From positions 1 through 7,352 of the forward strand of contig DATJPW010000255.1 in assembly GCA_035506215.1 (NCBI GenBank): a stretch of DNA of 7,352 nt. The letters run 5' to 3'. The notes beneath the pieces are model-generated. The model was not told the DNA's origin and did no database searches. It saw only the letters and a program-made list of their open reading frames with translations. Both the position numbers and the translations under genes were made by a program. This DNA comes from DATJPW01 sp035506215 (GTDB taxonomy: Bacteria; Desulfobacterota; Desulfomonilia; Desulfomonilales; Desulfomonilaceae). Positions 1-5,915 of the stretch are shown one piece after another (within the stretch, counting starts at the first letter, position 1; every line of letters starts with the position of its first letter).

Positions 1-2
1 AG

Positions 3-101
3 AGACAGCTCTCCATGTCCGAGGGAGATTACATCGTGTCTGTAATCGGATACCTGATCAACCGGGTGGTGCTCGAAAGAAAAATGGGGATACTGAGATA
101 A
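3..101 (+). CDS. C-terminal end of an unidentified protein (partial)
   Basis: An open frame enters from the left edge and ends at tandem stops TAA TAA (99-104). The 32 visible residues include DYIVSVIGYLINRVVLERK, with a plausible amphipathic or helical composition. The other two plus frames read less like protein, and one of them stops at 43. No family can be named from so short a tail. The double stop followed by non-coding repeat sequence supports this being a true gene end. It remains possible that the frame is open by chance. Confidence 0.45.
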   Translation, partial: RQLSMSEGDYIVSVIGYLINRVVLERKMGILR

Positions 102-154
102 TAAGAGTTGGAGTCTAGTGCCGTTGACTCAGGAAGCAGGCATGGAACTGCTGT

Positions 155-329
155 TGTGGGGCAGGCTTTCCAGCCTGCCTTCACTGTGCATTGTCACCAG
201 ACTGCTGAATAGATAGTCTTCAGGTTGGTTTGCTAGTCCTGCTTTGACCGGGCAACGGCCTTAAGGTCCTCTGTGGTAAACGGCCTTAGTTCAGGGAGGC
301 TAACGGCAGGCTGGAAAGCCTGCCCCACA
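155..329. repeat. REP-like inverted pair (REPIN-like arrangement)
   Basis: Two perfect 25-nt copies in opposite orientation lie at 155-179 and 305-329, separated by 125 nt. Each copy is itself a hairpin: the arms GGCAGGCT and AGCCTGCC enclose a TTCC/GGAA loop, with a short GTGGGG tail on one side. Repeats of this form (GGCAGGCT-TTCC-AGCCTGCC) are, as I recall, scattered through intergenic DNA of many bacteria and are often linked to REP-associated tyrosine transposases. No such transposase is visible here. The left copy could also end transcription of the partial gene at 3-101, but it has only a weak T run. Confidence 0.8.
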
Positions 330-448
330 TGTCTAGCCTTCAGCCATTCCTGGATTCCATGGAGCATCGTTTCTGTAATTTTCCTTCGTACCTGGTCGTT
401 CCGAGGCCCAGCAGAATCCTTGATTTCTGCACTCCGAAGGGTCCCCAA
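233..448 (-). pseudogene. Possible small gene remnant overrun by a REP-like repeat
   Basis: A 71-codon minus-strand frame spans the right REP copy, which contributes the residues VGQAFQPA. The flanking peptide (TETMLHGIQEWLKA before, LPELRPFTTEDLKAVARS after) looks more protein-like than random. However, no Shine-Dalgarno sequence precedes the ATG at 448, and no family is recognisable. It may be a short real protein, a decayed fragment into which the repeat was inserted, or a chance frame. The rest of 102-547 holds nothing else I can support. Confidence 0.2.
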
Positions 449-547
449 TCAGACTTTGAACACGTGCCAACAGTACGGACCTGTACCTCTTGTTCTTCAG
501 TCACACACTCACATGATGGAACTTTCTTTTTTTCTCTTTCTGGAAAA

Positions 548-599
548 GGGGTCAGGTCCGTCTATGGATCATCTCGGAGAAAAAAGTGGACCTGACCCC
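548..599. repeat. 12-bp inverted repeat flanking a 28-nt spacer, possible terminator of the asparaginase gene
   Basis: GGGGTCAGGTCC (548-559) is matched by GGACCTGACCCC (588-599), perfect over 12 bp. The spacer contains an AAAAAA run. The element starts 9 nt past the asparaginase stop codon. Read on the minus strand, the second arm is followed by TTTT, so it could act as a terminator. The GTCAGGTCC/GGACCTGAC arm pair is a pattern I recall from dispersed mobile-repeat remnants in bacterial genomes, so it may be a miniature element rather than a dedicated terminator. Confidence 0.65.
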
Positions 600-607
600 C
601 CACCCCA

Positions 608-1663
608 TCACTTGTCGAAGTACTTTTGGATTTCCTTCGCGGCTGTCACTTTGTTTGCCAAGGTCAACATCAGAAGAATTCGGGCCTTTTGAGGGCTCAA
701 GTCGTCGCCGAAGATCGCGCCCGCTTCTTGAAGGGTCTTGCCTCCTCCGACGAATCCATATACCGGTAGCACACGGCCATTGTAGACACGAGTCGATACC
801 ACGACCGGGACCCCCTTGCCGATGGCTTCCTTGATCGCCTCATACATGGGTTTATTAACATTCCCCCAGCCGAGGGCCTGGATTACGAGACCTTTGGCGC
901 CCCGATCCACCGCGGCCTTCACCATCCCTCCATCCGCGCCTCCGTACATGGGAACAATCTCCACGTAAGGAAGACTCGCTGCAGTTAAGGGTACATGCTG
1001 CCTTCTGAGGGGAGCGCTGTAGAACACTACCCGATCGTTGTCAACGACTCCTAAGAACCCGAAATCACCGGATTTGAACGTCTCCACGCTGGATGTATGA
1101 GTTTTGGTCACCGATCTGGCAGGATTGATTTGATTGTTCAGTATGATCATGGAGCCCTTATCTTTCGACGCGGGCGCAACACACACGCGAACAGCGTTGA
1201 GCAGGTTCCTCGGTCCGTCAAAATCCGATTCGGACGCGTTGCGCTGAGCCCCGATGAGGACTATAGGTTTGTTGCTCTTGACCGTAAGATCCAGGAAGTA
1301 GGCCGTCTCCTCGAGCGTGTCGGTTCCATGGGAAACGACGACCCCGGCAACTTCCGGCCGGTCCAGGGCCGCCACCACCGACTTCTGCAAACGGATCCAC
1401 AGCTCGGGGTCCATGTAATCGGAAGGGACATTGGCGAGATTCTCAACCTCCACTGTCGCATAGTTCTTGATTTCCGGGACCGTGGCCAGAAGATCTTCCC
1501 CCGATATCGCAGGGACCGGTGCTTTTTTTACCGGGTCGATTTTCATGGCTATTGTGCCGCCCGTCGCTATGAGCCTGACAACGGGCTGCTGACCCAGCCC
1601 AAGAGATGCACAGCACAATGTGACCAACAGAGCCACCAAGAGACAACAAGTGATCTTGCGCAT
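608..1663 (-). CDS. ansB: Type II L-asparaginase, secreted
   Basis: Hydrolyses L-asparagine (often also glutamine) to aspartate and ammonia, probably in the periplasm. The 351-residue product begins with a signal peptide (basic MRK, hydrophobic core to about residue 20, likely cleavage near LGLG-QQ). Both family signatures are present: ATGGTIA (33-39, nucleophile Thr37) and SHGTDTLEETAYFLDL (from 111, catalytic Thr114 and Asp115). The catalytic lysine is Lys187 in VTKT. Length without the signal is typical (about 325 residues). The start is supported by GGGGGA 7 nt upstream of the ATG. The mobile lid after the first signature (residues 40-57) contains no tyrosine, although E. coli AnsB has Tyr25 there. 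A cobalamin adenosyltransferase lies 156 nt upstream on the same strand, with no obvious functional link. The family call is secure; the symbol is by homology and the glutaminase/asparaginase balance is unknown. Confidence 0.95.
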   Translation of the reverse strand: MRKITCCLLVALLVTLCCASLGLGQQPVVRLIATGGTIAMKIDPVKKAPVPAISGEDLLATVPEIKNYATVEVENLANVPSDYMDPELWIRLQKSVVAALDRPEVAGVVVSHGTDTLEETAYFLDLTVKSNKPIVLIGAQRNASESDFDGPRNLLNAVRVCVAPASKDKGSMIILNNQINPARSVTKTHTSSVETFKSGDFGFLGVVDNDRVVFYSAPLRRQHVPLTAASLPYVEIVPMYGGADGGMVKAAVDRGAKGLVIQALGWGNVNKPMYEAIKEAIGKGVPVVVSTRVYNGRVLPVYGFVGGGKTLQEAGAIFGDDLSPQKARILLMLTLANKVTAAKEIQKYFDK

Positions 1664-1745
1664 AACTAATCCCCCTTTGCATGGTACATGTTATTGAGAG
1701 TATGCAGCCCCACCGCAATCTGTGGGCCTGAGATCCTGAACAACT

Positions 1746-1775
1746 CTTCCGGGAATTTCCAGGGCGTCCCGGAAG
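1746..1775. repeat. 9-bp perfect inverted repeat between cobalamin adenosyltransferase and asparaginase genes
   Basis: CTTCCGGGA (1746-1754) pairs with TCCCGGAAG (1767-1775) around a 12-nt loop. It sits in the 156-nt gap 3' of the adenosyltransferase stop. No T-run follows on either strand, so it is not a classic intrinsic terminator. It may slow transcription or protect an mRNA end. Confidence 0.4.
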
Positions 1776-1819
1776 CGCCGATTCGCCTGTCACACAGTTT
1801 CTTCCAGAAATCGGGCGGA

Positions 1820-2347
1820 TCAGAACTCGATGCCCTCTCTGGCTTCCACACCCAGATCAAAGTGGTGTTTGATCTTTTTCATTTCAAGGACGTAGTCCGC
1901 ACGGTCCATGATTTCCGGATGAGCGTAACGTCCCGTCAGAACCAACTCTACCTTTTTCGGCTTGACATCCATCAATTCCAAAACAGCTTTGAGGTCGACA
2001 ACGCCCAAGTGGACGGCAACATTGATTTCATCGAGTATCACAATATCGTAGTTACCGGATAGCATTGCATTGCGAGCCTCTTCCAGGCCACGCCGGGCCA
2101 TCAAGACGTCTTGTTCGGAACAGCCCCGACGTCCGATAAAACCTCTTCTTCCCATCGGCTTCATCGTCAACATTGGGCCGAATACGTGAGCAACCAATTG
2201 TTCACCAGACGTTCCCGGGGCTTTGAGGAATTGAACCACGTGTACCCTGAGCCCTCGACCCGTCGCCCGCCACGCTAACCCGAGAGCTGCGGTGGTCTTG
2301 CCCTTGCCTTCTCCGGTGTAAACCTGAATCCTTCCGGTCCTGTCCAT
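1820..2347 (-). CDS. cobO: Cob(I)yrinic acid a,c-diamide adenosyltransferase (CobA/BtuR/CobO family)
   Basis: Transfers the 5'-deoxyadenosyl group of ATP to the cobalt of a reduced corrinoid, giving adenosylated cobamide (late B12 synthesis or salvage) in the cytoplasm. The 175-residue product has the inverted-type P-loop TGEGKGKTTAALG (11-23), the acidic DIVILDEIN strand (101-109), the TGR turn (138-140), the KHHFD segment (160-164) and the usual ending GIEF. The frame stays open to an ATG at 2419, but I chose the ATG at 2347. The product then begins MDRTGRIQVYTGEGKGK like its homologues, and GAGG lies 8 nt upstream. No cobalamin riboswitch core (GCCACTG box) is seen upstream. The family is certain; btuR, cobA and cobO are alternative names for the same activity. 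Confidence 0.93.
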   Translation of the reverse strand: MDRTGRIQVYTGEGKGKTTAALGLAWRATGRGLRVHVVQFLKAPGTSGEQLVAHVFGPMLTMKPMGRRGFIGRRGCSEQDVLMARRGLEEARNAMLSGNYDIVILDEINVAVHLGVVDLKAVLELMDVKPKKVELVLTGRYAHPEIMDRADYVLEMKKIKHHFDLGVEAREGIEF

Positions 2348-2966
2348 CAAATCCGCCTCAAAAAGAAACCAAGAAAATTCTGGAAAACGATGGGGGTCAT
2401 CCGTGTCAACGATGTGCAAGTTTGGGGCTTATAAGAGCGTCATTTTTGTTCATCCGAACATATAACTTAGCGATAGCCCGTGTCAAGCCGCCTCGCTGTA
2501 TGATTTAGGTCTTGACGCGACCGAGCATTGAGCTTAAGGTCTATTGCGTTATGAGCAGCCTGTTCAATGCGCTTCTTATAGTAACTTTTCTTGCATGCTC
2601 TACGTTTCCCTTGCCGGAGTGCTTCTGGTCGGATCTCACTTGTCCTCAAAGGACTACGGGGACCTGCGGGGTGCTCAGCGGGAAGTTGTGGTCGGATCGC
2701 CCACATTGCGCAGCAACGTGCCCTCTTGCCAAAAGATCCGACGACCGGCGGCTGGCTAAGCACTGCTCTAACCTTTTCAAGAAGTTAAAGCTCAGTACAT
2801 TCAAAGGAGGGATCAAATTAGTACCGAAACCGGACCAGCATTGGCCCGTGGTGGCTAGTCTGGATCGGGAGACCGTGTACCTGGATCGAACCTTCACGGT
2901 GGTCTCTTCCCCTCATTATCGTTCAAGATCTTCTCCAATCTTCCTGCAAAAACAATCCCTGCTTTT
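2348..2966. other. Intergenic stretch with no supportable gene
   Basis: About 620 nt lie between two divergent genes. Several frames are open, the longest 152 codons on plus (2512-2970), but none resembles a known family. Their composition (rich in Cys, Arg, Ser, with no domain) is unconvincing. Small structures are visible: GTCC-TCAAA-GGAC near 2641, and the GGTCGGATC motif occurring twice, once matched by GATCCGAC near 2735. An AAAGGAGGGATC ribosome-site-like sequence near 2803 has no ATG, GTG or TTG at a useful distance. It could hold a long leader, decayed genes or an unrecognised RNA. Confidence 0.4.
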
Positions 2967-2995
2967 TTGAATCGTTCCCTATCTCGAACTATGTA
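2967..2995 (+). promoter_or_regulatory. Possible sigma-70-type promoter of the membrane methyltransferase-like gene
   Basis: TTGAAT (2967-2972) and TATGTA (2990-2995) are separated by 17 nt and lie about 40 nt before the ATG at 3037. The -35 box matches consensus at 5 of 6 positions. The -10 box matches at only the first three, so this is a weak prediction. Confidence 0.25.
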
Positions 2996-3036
2996 CTGCA
3001 CACCATAAAGCTCGATAGATAGGGAGGATAATCGAA

Positions 3037-4335
3037 ATGACTAGTACGCAGCAAACCGGGAGGAACAACCTCGGATTTGTCAAAAAAATCGCTGCCCGTG
3101 GCGGCATTATTGCTTTTTTTATCATGGCTTTCGAAGTCATGATAATGATCAGCCCCTTTGCTTTCTTCTTCTACTCGGTATTCAATCCTATTTTCGCCTG
3201 GTTGGACCACTATGCCGCAACAAGATGGCTGACGTCCTTCTTTTTGCCTCACATGGTTTTGCCTCCGACGTTGCCCCTGAAGGCAATTCGCATTGGAGGG
3301 TCTATCCTCTTTGTGATCGGTCTGATAGGCTTCCTGATCTGCGCATTGCAAGTATATCTGGGAAAGATATTCAAGTGGGGGATCGCTGCCAAGGGGCTGT
3401 ATGCCTACATACGCCATCCGCAGTATCTGTTCCTCGGCGTATGGGGCGTCGGTCTGGTGATCTTGTGGCCGAGATTCATTGTTCTGGCGACATTGTCGCT
3501 CATGTTTATCCTTTACTATTTCCTGGCAAAAGATGAAGAACAACGGATGTTGGATCAGTATGGAGACGACTATAGACAATACATGGAAGGCACGGGCATG
3601 TTTGTCCCCTTTTCTGTTGCCGGCAAATTCAGATTTGTTACCCGCTGGATGCCCGATTCTGCTCTGAAAAATGTTTTGATTCCAGTGTCTATCATAGCTG
3701 TAGTCTTGGGGGCAGGCTTTCTGTGCCGAACGCTCACGGTGCATTCCCTTCCCTTCGCAACCGAGAAGAATTTGACGCTCCTGCCCATTTTACCCGAAGA
3801 TGCCAAGTGTTCAGCCAAGGTGCTTGAGGGGATTATCCGCGACTCAGCCCTTCGTCGGGTTGGATTTATCAGGGAGGACAAAAACTACCTCGGGTACTTG
3901 ATGCCGGCGGATTACGTCATGCAAGGGATGATTGCCGACACAGGCTCGCGGTTTCATTTGTTCAAGCAGCATCATACTATTGCTATGATCAGCGATTGGG
4001 TCTTGCACCCCTTTGAGCATTTGAGACGCCCCCCATCCGCTCACATGGCTAAAATGCACAATGTCGATCCGAACATAGCCAGAAGGCATCACTGCCCGCT
4101 CGGGATTGATGATCAAAATATTAAGTGCGGTGACTGCCCATACCGTAGAGTCATCATCGTTGAGATTGAAGATGGTCAAAAAAGCCCTGTTTCCGGCGCT
4201 GATGTTCTCGGGTTCAACATGAACAGAATTCCTGCCGGGTTTGTGGACATAAATACTCAGACAGGTGAGATCATCAACTCAAAGGAAGTTCAAAAGTCGA
4301 CGGCGTGGAAGGACGTTCCAACGCCGGCAATTTAG
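3037..4335 (+). CDS. Membrane protein: isoprenylcysteine/phospholipid methyltransferase-like domain with Cys/His-rich C-terminal domain
   Basis: A 432-residue inner-membrane protein. The start is supported by GGGAGGA 8 nt upstream of the ATG. Hydrophobic segments are visible at about 22-50, 85-108 and 130-163, with another at 212-230. Between them lies the hallmark of the ICMT/PEMT/NnrU-type methyltransferase fold: GLYAYIRHPQYL (120-131), then AKDEEQRMLDQYGDDYRQYM (164-183). In that family these form the SAM and substrate site, so SAM-dependent methylation of a lipid or other hydrophobic acceptor is likely, but the substrate is unknown. After the last membrane segment comes a domain of about 200 residues I do not recognise. 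It contains HH (312-313), H336, H341, HHC (351-353) and CGDC (364-367), a possible metal or haem site. Typical stand-alone family members are near 200 residues, so this is about twice as long. It is probably monocistronic, because a repeat mosaic follows. Confidence 0.75.
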   Translation: MTSTQQTGRNNLGFVKKIAARGGIIAFFIMAFEVMIMISPFAFFFYSVFNPIFAWLDHYAATRWLTSFFLPHMVLPPTLPLKAIRIGGSILFVIGLIGFLICALQVYLGKIFKWGIAAKGLYAYIRHPQYLFLGVWGVGLVILWPRFIVLATLSLMFILYYFLAKDEEQRMLDQYGDDYRQYMEGTGMFVPFSVAGKFRFVTRWMPDSALKNVLIPVSIIAVVLGAGFLCRTLTVHSLPFATEKNLTLLPILPEDAKCSAKVLEGIIRDSALRRVGFIREDKNYLGYLMPADYVMQGMIADTGSRFHLFKQHHTIAMISDWVLHPFEHLRRPPSAHMAKMHNVDPNIARRHHCPLGIDDQNIKCGDCPYRRVIIVEIEDGQKSPVSGADVLGFNMNRIPAGFVDINTQTGEIINSKEVQKSTAWKDVPTPAI

Positions 4336-4456
4336 TGTTGAATCACGGCCCGTTGTTTTATAATGCGACCTGCTGATACCGGTTCGCTATCATTTTGTAA
4401 CATACGAGATGCGGGCCTGTCATTGCGAGGAGTGAACAGTGGGACAGGCGTCTCGC

Positions 4457-4503
4457 AAATCCCCCTAATCCCCCCTTTAGTAAAGGGGGGGATGGGGGGA
4501 TTT
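4457..4503. repeat. C-rich/G-rich long hairpin nested in the composite repeat
   Basis: The arms 4457-4479 and 4481-4503 are 23 nt each, near-complementary with few mismatches. They consist of AAAT, a C5 run, a C6 run and TTTA, facing TAAA, a G7 run, a G6 run and ATTT. Such paired C-run/G-run palindromes are a second dispersed repeat type, so this appears to be one repeat inside another. The G-runs could also form a quadruplex on the plus strand. Confidence 0.7.
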
Positions 4504-4513
4504 TGACCGGCAA

Positions 4514-4532
4514 TCCCGCGTTCTGCGCGGGA
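4514..4532. repeat. Short GC hairpin in the composite repeat
   Basis: TCCCGCG (4514-4520) pairs with CGCGGGA (4526-4532) around a 5-nt loop. It is the third palindrome within 4418-4595 and follows directly after the C/G-run hairpin. No T-run follows, so a terminator role is not evident. Confidence 0.55.
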
Positions 4533-4662
4533 CGATCCCACTAGCAATCCCTCAAGTTTGGAGATTGCTTCGGGCCTAAAGCCCTCGCAATGACAATTGT
4601 CCGCAACCTTGTATTTTTACGGCGAATTTGTACGACAACGCGCGCAGAGAGGCAGAGACCTA

Positions 4663-5016
4663 ATGTCTTCGTTCCACAACTTTCCCATATATGTGTCTGA
4701 GAGATCCCTGAAAAACTTCTGGCAAGACTATCGCGTCTTTCCGGACCGAGTCGAACTGCGGTGTTGGATGTTGTTCAGCACTTTTGTCATTCCTGCTGAA
4801 GACATTCTTGACGTGGAAGTTCACCCTTCCTCGCTCGGCGATATGTTTAAAGGCAAGATCAAGCTGATCTGGTGGGTACTCAAGCTCGATTGGTCGGATC
4901 TTTGCGAACACGTGAGACTCCACAGAAAGTCGGGACTGTTTAAGTATCTCAGGTTTACGCCTGACAATCCTGTGAATTTCGTAGCCGCTTGCCAATCCAT
5001 CAGACCAAAATCGTGA
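4663..5016 (+). CDS. Small PH-like domain protein of unknown function
   Basis: A 117-residue protein. The pattern of strand-forming segments (YRVFPDRVELRCWMLFSTFVIP at 23-44, EDILDVEV at 46-53, HVRLHRKSGLFKYLRFTP at 83-100) ends in a short helix DNPVNFVAACQSI (101-113). This resembles bacterial PH-like (bPH) domains, where a strand carrying the Asp-Asn-Pro turn leads into a final helix. No signal peptide or membrane segment is evident. The frame extends upstream to a TTG at 4597, but that codon sits in the dispersed repeat end, so I chose the ATG at 4663; the purine-rich AGAGAGG upstream is a poor ribosome site. Its stop lies 1 nt before the LysE-family start, implying co-transcription and coupled translation. 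The domain call is by pattern and moderately sure; the function is unknown. Confidence 0.65.
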   Translation: MSSFHNFPIYVSERSLKNFWQDYRVFPDRVELRCWMLFSTFVIPAEDILDVEVHPSSLGDMFKGKIKLIWWVLKLDWSDLCEHVRLHRKSGLFKYLRFTPDNPVNFVAACQSIRPKS

Positions 5017-5017
5017 C

Positions 5018-5641
5018 ATGGACATTTTTCTAACAGCAGGAGTGGTCCTTGGATTGTCCGCTGGGTTCTCCCCAGGGCCGCTTACAACTCTGGTCATTTC
5101 TCAAACTCTGCAGCATGGAGCAAAAGAAGGGCTCAAAGTGGCGATGGCGCCGATCATTACCGATGCGCCAATGATTCTTCTTTCGGTTTTCACTCTCACA
5201 CAACTACGCAATTTTCACGTGATCTTCGGACTGATTTCAATCTTCGGCGGATTATTTCTCACCTACCTGGCTTATTCGAGCTTCAAGACAACCAAAGTTG
5301 ATTTGGATGTGAAGGCGACAGAACCTCGATCATTGGGTAAGGGGACGATGGTAAATTTATTGAACCCCAGCCCCTGGCTGTTTTGGATAAGCGTCGGAGG
5401 GCCAAACGTAGTTGAAGCGTGGACACGAAGTCCTTCAATGGCCGCGGAGTTCCTGGCCGGTTTCTACGTCTGTTTGATAGGCGCCAAAGTGTTTCTGGCA
5501 GTGGTAACAGCCAAATCAAGGCGATTGCTGACCGGAAAAGCATACGGATATGTAATGCGCATTCTCGGCGGATTACTGCTGATTTTCGCATTTCTCCTGT
5601 TCAGGGACGGGATAGGCTTTCTCTTTACACCGCACCCTTAG
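5018..5641 (+). CDS. LysE/RhtB-family transporter
   Basis: A 207-residue integral membrane exporter of the LysE superfamily, which moves amino acids or other small solutes out of the cell using the proton gradient. The N-terminal helix carries the family signature LSAGFSPGPLTTLVISQTL (13-31). A helix follows from about 40 to 60, then 68-88, and the mid-protein NLLNPSPWLFWISVGGP (113-129), also typical of the family. Helices continue at about 143-164 and 178-196, giving the expected six-helix layout at normal length. The ATG is 1 nt after the stop of the PH-like gene and has no strong ribosome site of its own, so translation is probably coupled. The substrate cannot be inferred. The selenoprotein gene downstream is convergent and not in this operon. 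Confidence 0.88.
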   Translation: MDIFLTAGVVLGLSAGFSPGPLTTLVISQTLQHGAKEGLKVAMAPIITDAPMILLSVFTLTQLRNFHVIFGLISIFGGLFLTYLAYSSFKTTKVDLDVKATEPRSLGKGTMVNLLNPSPWLFWISVGGPNVVEAWTRSPSMAAEFLAGFYVCLIGAKVFLAVVTAKSRRLLTGKAYGYVMRILGGLLLIFAFLLFRDGIGFLFTPHP

Positions 5642-5847
5642 TTTCTACACGCCGGAAAACGATCACAATTCGACTTGGCATCCCTGTGCCGGTTTAAGGC
5701 CGATGCGTGCAGACTCCCACTCTTTTGTAATCTTAAGGCTTCTGCGAATCGAAACTCCTTCCGTTTCCCAGAAGTCTTATCGCAGGATTTACTAGAGCGG
5801 TTCTCAAAAGTTTTGAAGTAATCCAATATCCGTGCAGCGAAGAACTC

Positions 5848-5891
5848 GGTAGGGGCCGGCGTCCCGCGGTCGCGCGGGACCGGCGCCTACC
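5848..5891. repeat. Long GC-rich hairpin between convergent genes, possible bidirectional terminator
   Basis: GGTAGG...GCCGG...TCCCGCG (from 5848) pairs with CGCGGGA-CCGGC-GCCTACC (to 5891) around a GTC-G apex. About 18 bp form, with one mismatch and a 2-nt bulge. It lies in the 274-nt gap between the LysE-family stop and the selenoprotein stop, which read toward each other. There is no T-run on either side. It may be a dispersed palindromic repeat that also limits read-through. The rest of 5642-5847 holds no gene I can support. Confidence 0.7.
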
Positions 5892-5915
5892 GATTCCTAG
5901 GGTCCGCCCTGATCT

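Larger units (their letters stand above)
4418..4595. repeat. Composite dispersed repeat with 13-bp terminal inverted repeats
   Basis: TGTCATTGCGAGG (4418-4430) and CCTCGCAATGACA (4583-4595) are perfect 13-bp inverted ends of a 178-nt element. The inner flank GAGATTGCTTCGGGC...GCCCTCGCAATGAC resembles a non-coding repeat I recall from many bacterial genomes. It encodes no transposase. Two further palindromes are nested inside and listed separately. The preceding gene ends at 4335 and the following one starts at 4663, so the element fills most of that gap. Confidence 0.75.

Noticed and set aside
1097..1669. Plus-strand frame of 190 codons opposite the asparaginase gene
   Set aside because: It is the antisense shadow of a well-supported gene.
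1666..1860. A 64-codon minus-strand frame overlapping the adenosyltransferase end (contains DFWKKLCDRRIG and WKFPEELFRISG)
   Set aside because: The peptide looks mildly protein-like, but the only starts lie inside the adenosyltransferase gene, the first being TTG without a ribosome site. No family is recognised and it is too weak to list as a gene.
2348..2419. Upstream ATG (2419) as start of the cobalamin adenosyltransferase
   Set aside because: The added 24 residues are not typical of the family, and the ATG at 2347 has a good ribosome site and gives the usual N-terminus.
2348..2470. A cobalamin riboswitch upstream of the adenosyltransferase
   Set aside because: The conserved B12-box core was looked for on the minus strand and not found.
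2512..2970. A 152-codon plus-strand frame in the gap before the methyltransferase-like gene
   Set aside because: Composition is Cys/Arg/Ser-rich and without domain, several overlapping frames are equally open, and there is no convincing ribosome site.
2989..3744. Long minus-strand frame (251 codons) opposite the methyltransferase-like gene
   Set aside because: It is antisense to a gene with clear family motifs and has a shadow-like composition rich in Gln, His and Arg.
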